DNA from: Sphingomonas glacialis | GTDB lineage: Bacteria; Pseudomonadota; Alphaproteobacteria; Sphingomonadales; Sphingomonadaceae | Length of the DNA: 64,000 bases | Direction: 5' to 3' | NCBI RefSeq assembly: GCF_014653575.1 | Contig: NZ_BNAQ01000011.1 | Span: 1 to 64,000, forward strand | Part shown: positions 42,285-52,003 of the stretch, one piece after another | How the letters are laid out: each line of letters begins with the position of its first letter | Numbering within the stretch: position 1 is the stretch's first letter | Made by a program: the position numbers and the translations under genes | Notes under the pieces: model-generated | Told to the model about the DNA's origin: nothing | The model's database searches: none | The model's input: only the letters and a program-made list of their open reading frames with translations

Positions 42285-43624
42285 AACGCCATTTCGCCTG
42301 TTCCTTAGCCCTATTGGCTTCGGGCTGCGCCACCTACCATCCCGTGCCGCTGCCTCTGGCTGGCGGAAATGATCTTTCGCGTGCTTCGATCAACGCGGTG
42401 CTGGCTCACGACGCGACAACGATCGACAGACCATATCTAAAACCGACGTCAATCGACCTCTCGCGACCGCTCGATCTCAACGCGGTCGGCGTCATTGCGG
42501 TAATCGCCAATCCCGACCTTAAGGCGATGCGCGTGCGAGCAGGGATTGCCGACGCGCAGGTATTTGTAGCGCGCCTCATGCCCGATCCAACGCTCAGTAT
42601 AGGGGCGAGCAAGGTCTTAAGCGGACCAGATCCGCTCCTTGACCTGACAAGAGCCCTTGGACAGGACATCAACGCTCTTCGCACGCGCGGTGCGCGCATT
42701 GCCGCGGCGGGCGCGCAAGCAAGGCAGGTCCGGCTAGATCTCGCTTGGGCAGAGTGGCAAACCGTAGGTCAATCGCGGATCCAGGTCGTAAGGATCGCAG
42801 GTCTGGAGCGGATCTATGAGCTCGCGCGGTCAAGCTTCGCGGCGACGGCATCGTTGCTCGACCGAACGTTGCGAGCAGCGGGGCGCGGCGACATCGGCGC
42901 GGAGCAGGTGCAAGCCGCGCGGCTTGCAGCCTTCAGCGCCCAGCAACAGGTCCGCACGAGTGAACGCGATCTCACCGCGGCGCGTTACGAACTAACGCGG
43001 TTGCTGGGTCTCCCGCCCGCAACAAAGCTGGAGCTGGCGCCGCTTCCACTGCCCAAACAACCGGCCTCGCCCTCGGCGCTTTTTGCGGTCGCTTTGCGTC
43101 AGCGGGCCGATCTTCAGGCGCTTCAGGCGGGTTACGCTTCACAGGAGGCGGCTGTGCGGCTTGCCATTCTAAACCAGTTTCCCACGCTTGCGCTGAGCGT
43201 CAATGCAAACCGGGATTCAGCCGGCAATCAGTTGCTCGGACCAGTCATCGATTTCACACTGCCGCTGTGGAACCGTAACAGAGGTGGCATCGCGGTGGAA
43301 CGCGCAACGCGAGAAGCACTCAGGGCTGAATATGACGCACGCGTTTTTCAGACGCGCGCCCAGATCGAAGCAGCAGTCGGAGGAATCGCGGTCGCTCGGT
43401 CGCAACGCGACACGGTGCTAAAGGGGCTGCCAGCACTCCAAAGGTTCGAGGTGGCAACAGCGCGTGCGGGGAAACGTGGCGATCTGCCGCCCGCCACTGC
43501 CCAAACCGCCGCGCAATCGCTGCGCGACCAGGAGACGCTGCTCGCGCAGACGACGCAGGACATCGAAGAGCAGACGATCGCGCTCGAACTGCTGACGGGA
43601 ACACCGAAAGAGACATGGCCATGA
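42281..43624 (+). CDS. TolC-family outer-membrane efflux lipoprotein (447 aa)
   Basis: The start has a lipobox (LALLASGC), unlike the cusC and czcC products in this window. Two OEP repeats follow, with long helices (ARIAAAGAQARQVRLDLAWAEWQTV, later NQFPTLALSVNANRDSAGNQLLGPVIDFTLPLW). It forms the outer-membrane exit of the third pump. It overlaps the kinase gene by four bases and the adaptor gene by about four to ten. Confidence 0.85.
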   Translation: MKRHFACSLALLASGCATYHPVPLPLAGGNDLSRASINAVLAHDATTIDRPYLKPTSIDLSRPLDLNAVGVIAVIANPDLKAMRVRAGIADAQVFVARLMPDPTLSIGASKVLSGPDPLLDLTRALGQDINALRTRGARIAAAGAQARQVRLDLAWAEWQTVGQSRIQVVRIAGLERIYELARSSFAATASLLDRTLRAAGRGDIGAEQVQAARLAAFSAQQQVRTSERDLTAARYELTRLLGLPPATKLELAPLPLPKQPASPSALFAVALRQRADLQALQAGYASQEAAVRLAILNQFPTLALSVNANRDSAGNQLLGPVIDFTLPLWNRNRGGIAVERATREALRAEYDARVFQTRAQIEAAVGGIAVARSQRDTVLKGLPALQRFEVATARAGKRGDLPPATAQTAAQSLRDQETLLAQTTQDIEEQTIALELLTGTPKETWP

Positions 43625-44646
43625 ATCTGAAATTGCTCGGTCCCGCTGTCGGCCTTTTTCTCACTGCTTGCTCCGGAAGCGACAGCAGCGCCGATCAAGC
43701 GACACCTCCTACTGCTTTGGTCACGCTCGCGCAGGCGACGCAGGGCTCGATTGCCGAGACCGTGAAGCTCTACGGCGTCGCGGAGGCAGGACCTGCCGGA
43801 AGCATCGCGTTGTCGGCACCGACTGAAGCCATCGTCGCCCGCATCGTTGCGCCGGTCGGCACCAGGGTCACACGCGGTCAACTGGTCGTTCAGTTGTCTC
43901 CGGCACCCAATACCCGCCTCGACCTCGCAAAAGCCTCTGCGGATGCCCGCGCCGCCGATGCTGCATACGCTCGCGCGCAGCGGCTTCGTAAAGACGGACT
44001 GGTTGGAGACGCCGATGTGGAAACGGCTCGGGCTGCGGCGCAGAGTGCCGACGTAACGCTGGCAAGCTTGCGCGGTCGTGCAGGTAGCCTGGCGCTGACA
44101 GCCCCCGCTGCAGGGTTTGTCGCGAGTGTCGCCAACAATCCCGGTGATCTCGTTCAGGCGGGCGCGTCAATCGCGATGATCACGAACGGGAGCGGTCTGC
44201 GTGCGCGCTTCGGGGCCGATCCCACGGTCGCAAGGACCTTGTCGTCTGGTGCACAGATCAAAATCGCCGGCACCAAGGGCCGCGCGACCGTGTCCGTGCC
44301 GATCCAGTCGATTGATCCGGTCGTAAACTCGAACACCCGCCTCGCATCAGTGTTCACGACTCTGCCTCCGTCCCTCGGCATCGGCTCTGGCGAGGTGCTG
44401 CAGGGGGAAGTTGCCACGCAGACCCAAAGCAGCGCGGTGACCATTCCTTATCAGGCGTTGCTCGATGATGGCGGCCAGCCATACGTCTTCGTGGTCGCGA
44501 GCGGCATCGCCCACCGTCATGACGTCCAAACCGGACCGACCGGCGGCGATCGCATCGCGATCGTCAAGGGCGTCAGCTCGGGCGACAGGGTCGTGACCGA
44601 TGGTGGGACTGCGCTCGAGGATGGCATGAAGGTCCGCACGAAGTGA
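43615..44646 (+). CDS. RND periplasmic adaptor lipoprotein (343 aa)
   Basis: A lipobox near the N-terminus (GLFLTACSG) gives a lipid-anchored adaptor. The barrel-sandwich part reads LSAPTEAIVARIVAPVGTRVTRGQLVVQL, with a short hairpin and a C-terminal barrel (VSSGDRVVTDGGTALEDGMKVRTK). No heavy-metal-binding motif is visible. The ATG at 43621, in an ATGA overlap with the preceding stop, is an alternative start. It overlaps the permease GTG by four bases. Confidence 0.87.
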   Translation: MAMNLKLLGPAVGLFLTACSGSDSSADQATPPTALVTLAQATQGSIAETVKLYGVAEAGPAGSIALSAPTEAIVARIVAPVGTRVTRGQLVVQLSPAPNTRLDLAKASADARAADAAYARAQRLRKDGLVGDADVETARAAAQSADVTLASLRGRAGSLALTAPAAGFVASVANNPGDLVQAGASIAMITNGSGLRARFGADPTVARTLSSGAQIKIAGTKGRATVSVPIQSIDPVVNSNTRLASVFTTLPPSLGIGSGEVLQGEVATQTQSSAVTIPYQALLDDGGQPYVFVVASGIAHRHDVQTGPTGGDRIAIVKGVSSGDRVVTDGGTALEDGMKVRTK

Positions 44647-47600
44647 AGAGAGGTATCGCTCTTCATGCGCGCGCTCTCTGGCTTGCAGCGATCCTATTGA
44701 CGCTCGGGGGCGTGGCTGCCGCCATAAAGCTGCCGGTCAGTCTATTTCCGTTCATCAACTACCCGCGGGTTGTCGTGTCGATCGACGCCGGTGAACGTGA
44801 CGCGGCGCAGATGACTGCGCAGATCACGCGGCCGATCGAGATCGCGCTGCGCGCGGTGCCCGGCGTTTCCGGAATCCGTTCGACAACCAGTCGTGGGACC
44901 GCCGAGGTCGCGCTTAACTTTGCCTGGGGTCACGATATGGTGTCGGCGACGCTCGCGACGCAGAGTGCGCTGGCCACTGTAGTGCCCGATCTGCCGGCCG
45001 GCACCAGGTTCGACGTTCGCCGCTCCGATCCGACCATCTTTCCGGTGCTCGGAGTAGCGCTCACGTCGAAGACTCTCGATCAGGAGGCCTTGCGACAAAT
45101 CGCCGAATTGACGGTACGGCCTGCTTTGACAGCCGTCGGCGGGGTCGCAGGCGTGGACGTGCTGGGGGGAAGTCCTCGCGAGTTCGCGGTCGACATCGAC
45201 CCCGCTAAAGCGCAGGCCTTGGGGCTGAGTCTGCAGGATGTGGTGGCCGCTTTGACCAAGGCGAACGACGTTCGCGGAGTCGGTCGGATCGAGGATCGGC
45301 ATCGGCTATATCTGGTCCTGGCACAAAACCGGTTGGCGACGATCGCCGACATTTCCGCCACCCCCCTAAAGGCGGCGAGCGTGCCGAATGGTACTTCCCA
45401 GGCGGGATCCCGCGGCACCGGTGTTCCAAACCAACCGGAAGTCGGTGTCTCAACGTTAGGACAAATCGCCAACATCCGCGTCTCGACAGCGCCAAGCTAT
45501 ACCCTGGTCACTGCCGGTGGCCAGCGCGCTGTTTTGGTCAACGTTCGTCAGGCGCTGAACGGCGACACGACGAAGATCGTGAATGAGGTCGATGCTCGGC
45601 TAGCAACGCTCGGCCTGCCTCCATCCGTCAAAGTGACTCCATTCTACGATCAGTCGGAACTCGTGACGGGTGCCGCAAACGCAGTACGGGACGCAATCCT
45701 CTTGGGCGCAGTGCTGGCCGGCGTTGTGTTGTTCGTATTCTTACGCTCGGCCCGGCTAATGGTCATCACCGGCCTGATGCTGCCCGCTGTTCTGGCGGGC
45801 ACGGGCCTCATCCTGCTCGCGACCGGCATGACCTTCAACATGATGACGCTCGGCGGTATGGCAGCGGCAGTTGGCCTCGTCGTCGATGACGCCGTCGTCA
45901 TGCTCGAACACATCATGCGCCGCATGCAGGAGGGAACGGCGAAAGGGGTAAAGGGGATCCTAGCAGCGGCAGCCGAGATGAGCTCACCCTTGTTTGGTTC
46001 GACCTCGGCAACGATCGTGGTTTTCCTGCCACTCGCCCTCATCAGCGGAGTGACTGGCGGCTTCTTCAAGGCGCTTGCGCTGACCATGGTCGCCGCGCTG
46101 ACGTTGTCGCTGTTGTATGCCCGCTTCGTAATCCCGCTCGCGTCCGCCTATTGGCTGCGGGAGAAAGATGCCGAGGCTGCCGAAAAAGCCGGAGGGTTCA
46201 TGAGCCGCCTCGATCGTGGTTATGCGCGCGCGGCTGACCGTAGCTTCGCTAAACCGCGACTGTTTGCAGCACTGTTGGGCATTGGATTGGCGGTCCTTGG
46301 CTATGCCGCGTGGAGCCACGTCCCATCAGGGTTCATGCCGCACATGGATGAGGGGGGGTTCATCCTCGACTACAAGGCGCAACCGGGTGCTGCGCTATCA
46401 GATACCGATCGGTTGCTTCGTCAGGTAGAGACGATCATCACATCGACGCCTGAAGTTGCGAGCTATTCCCGCCGCACTGGCCTGCAGCTTGGCGGAGGCC
46501 TCACCGAGGCAGATGAAGGAGATTACTTCATCCGCCTGAAGGGTGGCTCGCGCCGTTCAATCGATGGGGTGATGGCCGAAGTCCGGCAGAAGATCGACGC
46601 TCAGGTTCCTGGCCTCCAGATCGAAACCGCGCAGCTGATGGAGGATCTGATCGGCGATCTCACCGCGGTGCCGCAGCCGATCGAGGTGAAACTGTTCGGC
46701 GAGAATCCCGCGGTGCTGGAACAGGCGGCCAAGCGCGTGGGGGCCTCTATCGGCGGCATATCGGGTGTGGTCGAGGTGGTCGATGGCCTGCGCGTCTCCG
46801 GCGATGCGATCGACATCACGGTCGACCCTGCCTCTGCGGCGCTTCAGGGTCTCGATCCTGATGCTGTAGCAACCCAACTCCAGGCGTTGGTGGGCGGTAC
46901 TACAGCAACCCCAGTGCGGATCGGTGAGCAATTGGTAGATGTGAGAATTCGGGCGCCGGCCGATTTGCGATCTCGCGCGTCGGAACTCGGCCGTCTGATC
47001 CTTACAGCACCCGACGGGCATGCCGTTCGGGTCGATCAGGTCGCGAAAATATCGATCAGCGCTGGGCAGAAGCAATTGACCCGCGAAGACCTCGCCCCGT
47101 TCATTGCGGTCACGGCGCGGCTGGAGGGGCGCGATTTGGGTTCGGCCATGAAGGAGGTGCGATCGCACGTCTCCGCACTGAACCTCCCCGGTTCGATCCG
47201 CGTCGAATATGGCGGATTGTATGCCCAGCAACAGCAAAGCTTCGCTGATCTTTCGATGGTGTTCGCCGCCGCGCTGTTGCTGACCGCGCTGCTTCTGACA
47301 TTCTTGTTCGAGCGTTTGATCTGGACGCTGTCGGCCCTCGTTACTGTGTTGCTATCCGCAGCAGCAGTGCTGATTGGGCTGTGGGTAACGGGTATTGAAC
47401 TCGACATCTCGGCTTTGATGGGGCTGACCATGGTCATCGGGATGGTCACCGAGCTCATTATTTTCCTGTTCGCCGAGATCGATCGAGATCAGGTGGTTGA
47501 CCTAGGTGCGCTCCGCGAGGCGGCCAGTAAACGTCTCCGGCCGATCCTGATGTCGGCATTGATCGCAATCCTGACGTTGTTGCCGCTCGCGCTCGGGATG

Positions 47601-47753
47601 AGTCGCGGTTCTGGCCTTCAGAAGCCGCTTGCGACTGCAATCATATTCGGGTTGACCGCGTCGGTCCCCCTCGTGTTGCTGTTTTTGCCGGCGATGATCG
47701 CGGCGCTGACGCGGCGCAGAGCTGACCACAGTCGACAGGAGGAAGCGATTTGA
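44643..47753 (+). CDS. RND efflux permease, HAE-like signature (1036 aa)
   Basis: A full-length RND protein starting at a GTG that overlaps the adaptor stop. Transmembrane segment 4 carries GLVVDDAVVMLEHIMRR, with the Asp pair of drug-type (HAE) pumps, unlike the CusA and CzcA signatures elsewhere in this window. The substrate is therefore unclear: it could be an organic compound, or a metal despite the signature. The permease sits between two complete two-component systems. Confidence 0.87.
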   Translation: MKRGIALHARALWLAAILLTLGGVAAAIKLPVSLFPFINYPRVVVSIDAGERDAAQMTAQITRPIEIALRAVPGVSGIRSTTSRGTAEVALNFAWGHDMVSATLATQSALATVVPDLPAGTRFDVRRSDPTIFPVLGVALTSKTLDQEALRQIAELTVRPALTAVGGVAGVDVLGGSPREFAVDIDPAKAQALGLSLQDVVAALTKANDVRGVGRIEDRHRLYLVLAQNRLATIADISATPLKAASVPNGTSQAGSRGTGVPNQPEVGVSTLGQIANIRVSTAPSYTLVTAGGQRAVLVNVRQALNGDTTKIVNEVDARLATLGLPPSVKVTPFYDQSELVTGAANAVRDAILLGAVLAGVVLFVFLRSARLMVITGLMLPAVLAGTGLILLATGMTFNMMTLGGMAAAVGLVVDDAVVMLEHIMRRMQEGTAKGVKGILAAAAEMSSPLFGSTSATIVVFLPLALISGVTGGFFKALALTMVAALTLSLLYARFVIPLASAYWLREKDAEAAEKAGGFMSRLDRGYARAADRSFAKPRLFAALLGIGLAVLGYAAWSHVPSGFMPHMDEGGFILDYKAQPGAALSDTDRLLRQVETIITSTPEVASYSRRTGLQLGGGLTEADEGDYFIRLKGGSRRSIDGVMAEVRQKIDAQVPGLQIETAQLMEDLIGDLTAVPQPIEVKLFGENPAVLEQAAKRVGASIGGISGVVEVVDGLRVSGDAIDITVDPASAALQGLDPDAVATQLQALVGGTTATPVRIGEQLVDVRIRAPADLRSRASELGRLILTAPDGHAVRVDQVAKISISAGQKQLTREDLAPFIAVTARLEGRDLGSAMKEVRSHVSALNLPGSIRVEYGGLYAQQQQSFADLSMVFAAALLLTALLLTFLFERLIWTLSALVTVLLSAAAVLIGLWVTGIELDISALMGLTMVIGMVTELIIFLFAEIDRDQVVDLGALREAASKRLRPILMSALIAILTLLPLALGMSRGSGLQKPLATAIIFGLTASVPLVLLFLPAMIAALTRRRADHSRQEEAI

Positions 47754-47966
47754 GAAGGTTCTTGGTCCGGGCAGCGGTGGCGTCGACCCAGGTTCTTTAA
47801 GCATCCGATGCGGACAATCGGTAGGTCCGACGTTGGTGATCGTCGTGACCCAGTCAGCCGTATGACATGCGCCGCAGGTGATCCGGGTGGTGTTTATCCC
47901 TAACTTGCTCGGTGCAGCGAGCCGTTGGCTAGTCGTTGCACAACCGCAGATGCTCGAGAGGATGCC

Positions 47967-48644
47967 ATGAAGCTGTTGCTGCTCGAGGATGACGACGCCA
48001 CACGGGTGCATCTGGAACGCACGCTGGTCGCCGCCGGCTATGTCGTCGACGTGTGCAGCGACGGGCGCCACGCGATCGCTCTCGGCTCGATCAATGAGTA
48101 CGCCGTGTTGATTTTCGACCGCATGGTACCCGGCATCGACGGTCTTGGCGTACTCAAAGCACTCCGCGCAGCGGGGGTTCGATCGCCGGCACTGTTCCTA
48201 ACCGCGATCGATGGCGTGCACGATCGCGTCGAGGGACTCGACGCTGGGGCCGACGACTATCTGGTCAAGCCGTTCGCTGCGATCGAACTCATAGCGCGCG
48301 TGAACGCGCTGTTGCGGCGACGGCCTGCGACTGACGTCATGACCGCGCTCCGCGTCGCTGATCTCGAAATCGATCTGATCAAGCGCAGCGTCAAACGGGC
48401 GGGGCAGCAGATCCTACTTCAGGCACAAGAGTTCAAACTGCTCGAGTATCTGATGCGCCATGCCGGCGAGATCGTGACGCGCTCGATGCTGCTCGAAAAT
48501 GTCTGGTCGTTCCATTTCGATCCGCAAACCAACATAATCGAGAGCCATATGAGCCGATTGCGGTCCAAGGTCGACCGCGGCTTCGACCGGGAACTGATCC
48601 ACACGATCCGCGGATCGGGTTATAGTCTCGATGCGCTGGCTTAG
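47967..48644 (+). CDS. OmpR-family response regulator (second two-component system)
   Basis: Receiver domain with D51 (FDRMVPGIDG), the TAID/YLVKPF switch residues and a winged helix closely similar to that of the first regulator (LQAQEFKLLEYLMRHAGEIVTRSMLLENVWSFHFDPQTNIIESHMSRLR). I chose the ATG at MKLLLLEDDD; the upstream 14 codons lack a good ribosome site. A 200-base gap separates it from the pump. It overlaps the kinase gene by 14 bases. Confidence 0.9.
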   Translation: MKLLLLEDDDATRVHLERTLVAAGYVVDVCSDGRHAIALGSINEYAVLIFDRMVPGIDGLGVLKALRAAGVRSPALFLTAIDGVHDRVEGLDAGADDYLVKPFAAIELIARVNALLRRRPATDVMTALRVADLEIDLIKRSVKRAGQQILLQAQEFKLLEYLMRHAGEIVTRSMLLENVWSFHFDPQTNIIESHMSRLRSKVDRGFDRELIHTIRGSGYSLDALA

Positions 48645-50040
48645 CGGTTTTCGCAGCGGCGCTTTTCGCTTCGCACTGTTTCTCGCACTCGTGTTTGGGG
48701 CGGGCGCCGCGCTGCTCCTCGCTGTCGTTGAACGCTCGATCTCACGCTATGCCGTTGAAGCAACCGATGGAGGCCTGAAAAGCGAAGCGGCCATCCTGCA
48801 AGGTGAGGATCGCGAGGGCGGTCGGTCCAACCTGCTCCAGGCGATCGCTCTTCATCGGAGGGCTGGCGGTGAAGAGGCCTTTCGCTACCAACTGACCGAT
48901 CGCCGGGGGCGCTTGCTCGTAAACGATATCGGCACAAGCAACGCAAAGATAGGGTGGGGCGAAGTCGAGGTTTTGGACGATCCGCAGGACGCGGGTGCCC
49001 GCCCAGAAATGCTGAAGAGCCTGGGCGTGCCAATGCCCGAGGGAGGCGTGTTGGTCGTCGCAACCGACACTTACGACGTTCAGGAGCTACGCCGCGGGCT
49101 TGATCGCTTCACGCTCTTCGCCGGGGTTTTCATCACGTTGTTCGTGCTGGCAGGCGGGTATTTACTCGGGGGTCTGTTCATGCGGCGGCTGGACCGCGTC
49201 AACGTCGCGATCGGCCGGGTCATGGCAGGTAATGTCGCGGAACGGCTGCCGACGATCGGGATCAGCCGCGAATTCGACCTTCTGTCGTCGAACCTCAATG
49301 CCATGCTCGACCGGATCGGCGCGTTGATGGAAGGTTTGCGCCAAGTGACGACCGACATCGCGCACGATCTGCGCACACCGTTGACCAGGCTGCGCCAGCA
49401 ACTCGAGGCGACGCGAGAGGCAAATAGTATCGACCACTACACAGCGGGAATTGATGTCGCTGTTCTCCAGACCGATCAAATCCTTGCGATCTTTCGAGCA
49501 TTGCTGCGGATCGGCACGCTGGAAGGGGGTGACGGCCGGCAATATTTTCGCCCCGTGAATTTGAGCGAGGTCATCGGGCACGTGGTGGCAGCTCACCAGC
49601 CGGTGGCAGAAGATGACGGCAAGGCCCTGCTGGCGGAGCATGAGCCTGGGCTCGTCGTCGCGGGAGACGCGGAATTGCTCACACAAATGCTGACCAACCT
49701 GATCGACAATGCAATCCGGCACACCCCCGCTGGCAGCCTGATCGTCAGTAAGCTGGAACGCATGGACGACAGTGTCATCGCGACCATCAGCGATGATGGC
49801 CCGGGCGTTCCGGCGGGGGAACGCGTCAATGTTCTTTCCCGCTTTTACCGACTTGATCGTAGCCGTCATCTGCCCGGCACCGGTTTGGGCATGTCGCTCG
49901 CGGCGGCGATTGCCGGACTCCATCATGCGCGCATCGACCTCCTGGATAATAGCCCGGGGCTGCGCGTGCGCATAACCTTTCCCAAGTCCCCACCAGCGTT
50001 AGAACACAGCGCCAGCCCGTCAAAAAACCAAGCAGATTAG
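48631..50040 (+). CDS. Sensor histidine kinase (second two-component system)
   Basis: Two membrane segments, HAMP (FMRRLDRVNVAIGRVMAGNVAERLP), H box (TTDIAHDLRTPLTRL), N box (NLIDNAIRHTP), G1 (DDGPGVP) and G2 (GTGLGMSL). The H-box region is closely similar to the first kinase, which suggests duplication of the pair. The periplasmic loops differ, so the two may sense different signals. Confidence 0.9.
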   Translation: MRWLSGFRSGAFRFALFLALVFGAGAALLLAVVERSISRYAVEATDGGLKSEAAILQGEDREGGRSNLLQAIALHRRAGGEEAFRYQLTDRRGRLLVNDIGTSNAKIGWGEVEVLDDPQDAGARPEMLKSLGVPMPEGGVLVVATDTYDVQELRRGLDRFTLFAGVFITLFVLAGGYLLGGLFMRRLDRVNVAIGRVMAGNVAERLPTIGISREFDLLSSNLNAMLDRIGALMEGLRQVTTDIAHDLRTPLTRLRQQLEATREANSIDHYTAGIDVAVLQTDQILAIFRALLRIGTLEGGDGRQYFRPVNLSEVIGHVVAAHQPVAEDDGKALLAEHEPGLVVAGDAELLTQMLTNLIDNAIRHTPAGSLIVSKLERMDDSVIATISDDGPGVPAGERVNVLSRFYRLDRSRHLPGTGLGMSLAAAIAGLHHARIDLLDNSPGLRVRITFPKSPPALEHSASPSKNQAD

Positions 50041-50107
50041 CAATCCCTAACGTGACGTGCGGCACCCGCCGGGTCAGAAGGCGCTGGCTATTATCCCGGA
50101 GACCGCA

Positions 50108-51112
50108 ATGCCCCGCCATTCGCTTCCTGCCTTGCTCGCCGCTGCTGCCATGCCGCTCGTGATCGCCGCAACTCCGACACCGACCTATTCGGTGGCCCAG
50201 TCTATCGCCGGACCCGATGGGTCGTGGGATTATGCGAGAGCCGATGATGACGGCAGCCATGTCTATGTCGCGCGCAGCAATGCCGTCACGGTAATCGACG
50301 TGACGACAGGCGCGGTTTCTTCGCTCGGTAATGTGCAGCGCGGACACGCGGTCGTGCCGCTGCCCGGGGGCAAGCTCCTCGTGACGAGCGGGACCGATGG
50401 CACCGTGCGGTTGTTCGACACCGGGTCGGGCACGGAATCCGCGAGCATTCCGGTCGGTAAGAAGCCCGATGCTGCTATCCTCGACGCCACGATGACTCAC
50501 GCGTTCGTCATGAATGCCGACAGCGGTACCGTATCGGTGATCGACCTCGCCGCGGCAAAGGTGACCAAGACCATAAAGGTGAGCCCAGCGCTCGAATATG
50601 CAGCGTTCGGGTCGGACGGCACGCTGTTCATCAATAACGAGGACAAAGACGAGATCGATACCGTCGATGTCACGCGCGGGGCTGCGGGCAAGACGATCGC
50701 GCTTCCGGGCTGCAAGGCCCCCACCGGCCTTGGCTATGACAAAGCGCATGACCGGCTGATCGCATCGTGCGCCAACGGCAAGGCTGCCATTGTTGATGCG
50801 CACAAGCGGCAGCTGACGGCGCTGGTCGATATCGGTTCGGGGCCGGATGCGGTGATCATGGATGAAGCCCGTGGTCTCGCCTTCATCCCCTGCGGAAAGG
50901 ATGGCATTCTCGATATCCTCGCCCTCACTGGCGTCGCAGTGACGCATGTCGGAGTCGTTAAGACCGAGGTCGGCGCACGGACCGGAGCGCTCGATCCAAA
51001 GACGGGGTCGATCTATCTACCGACTGCTAAGTTCGGCGCCCCCGCTACTGCCGGTGGCCGACCTGTGATGCTGCCTGGGTCTTTTCACGTCCTGGTCTTA
51101 AAGCGGGCGTGA
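50108..51112 (+). CDS. YVTN-type beta-propeller secreted protein (334 aa)
   Basis: A signal peptide (LPALLAAAAMPLVIAATPTP) precedes six to seven blades with repeats such as VYVARSNAVTVIDVTTGAV, AFVMNADSGTVSVIDLAAAKV and LFINNEDKDEIDTVDVTRG. These proteins act as binding scaffolds; the partner is unknown. I chose the ATG at 50108, 18 codons inside the longer frame. It overlaps the phosphatase gene by four bases and lies 67 bases after the kinase. Confidence 0.82.
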   Translation: MPRHSLPALLAAAAMPLVIAATPTPTYSVAQSIAGPDGSWDYARADDDGSHVYVARSNAVTVIDVTTGAVSSLGNVQRGHAVVPLPGGKLLVTSGTDGTVRLFDTGSGTESASIPVGKKPDAAILDATMTHAFVMNADSGTVSVIDLAAAKVTKTIKVSPALEYAAFGSDGTLFINNEDKDEIDTVDVTRGAAGKTIALPGCKAPTGLGYDKAHDRLIASCANGKAAIVDAHKRQLTALVDIGSGPDAVIMDEARGLAFIPCGKDGILDILALTGVAVTHVGVVKTEVGARTGALDPKTGSIYLPTAKFGAPATAGGRPVMLPGSFHVLVLKRA

Positions 51113-51807
51113 TCGGCAGGGCACGCGCGTACGCTAGGGAGCGTCCTGAGCTGGTCGTCCTGCTAGCGTTCGCGCTGACTGCCTTGACGCTGCTAATCAT
51201 CTTCTATCTCGGCTCGGAGGTGATGGAGGGCGACACCGAGGCTTTCGACATAGCTGTCCTCACGCGCCTCCGTCACGCTACAGAGGGCGATGCGCCTTGG
51301 AAAACGGCGTTGCGGGCAGCGATGCTCGACCTCACTGCGCTTGGCGACAACGCCACCCTCGTCATCGTCGTGGCGATGGTATCTGGTTTCCTCACGCTGG
51401 CGCGCCAAAGACAGCTCGCGCTTCTGCTCGTCGCCGCGTCTGCAACCGGCGGTCTCCTCACCACCGCGCTGAAGCTCTTGTTTGATCGCCCCCGTCCCAA
51501 CGTCGTGGCGCATCTTGCCAGTTTTGGTACCGCGAGTTTTCCAAGCGGCCATGCGATGAACTCGGCCGTCATCTACCTTACACTTGCTGGGCTGGTCGCG
51601 CTTGCGGTGCCGACTTTGCGCCTTCGCGTCTATATCCTGTGCTGCGCCGTCGCGCTCACATCGGCGATCGGTCTGTCGCGCCTATACCTGGGAGTCCATT
51701 GGACGACTGACGTCGTCGCCGGCTGGATCGCCGGGTCGGGATGGGCAGTGCTCTGGTGGTCCATCGCATGGTGGTTCCGAGCGCATAAAGCTTACTCGCC
51801 GAAGTAG
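51109..51807 (+). CDS. PAP2-family membrane phosphatase (232 aa)
   Basis: The three PAP2 signature parts are present: KLLFDRPRPN, FPSGHAMNSAV and SRLYLGVHWTTDVVAG, giving the Lys, Arg, His, His and Asp catalytic residues, among six membrane segments. It hydrolyses lipid or isoprenoid phosphates. The GTG start overlaps the beta-propeller stop. Upstream sensor kinases suggest it could modify the envelope in response to stress. Confidence 0.87.
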   Translation: MIGRARAYARERPELVVLLAFALTALTLLIIFYLGSEVMEGDTEAFDIAVLTRLRHATEGDAPWKTALRAAMLDLTALGDNATLVIVVAMVSGFLTLARQRQLALLLVAASATGGLLTTALKLLFDRPRPNVVAHLASFGTASFPSGHAMNSAVIYLTLAGLVALAVPTLRLRVYILCCAVALTSAIGLSRLYLGVHWTTDVVAGWIAGSGWAVLWWSIAWWFRAHKAYSPK

Positions 51808-52003
51808 ACAGTATAGCTTTGGAGTTCGGCGGCAATGTTGCGATCTCAAAACGATCTTGCGCTGATCTCCTGAAGATTGATTCTTGCCAACGTTAGGAAA
51901 ATAGGCCGCCAAGTCCCATTGCTGTAACAATTCATCCCCACCCCGATGTCACCGGGAGCGTCAAAGAGCGCCGTCGATAAGGCGAGCGTACGCATAGATT
52001 GGG

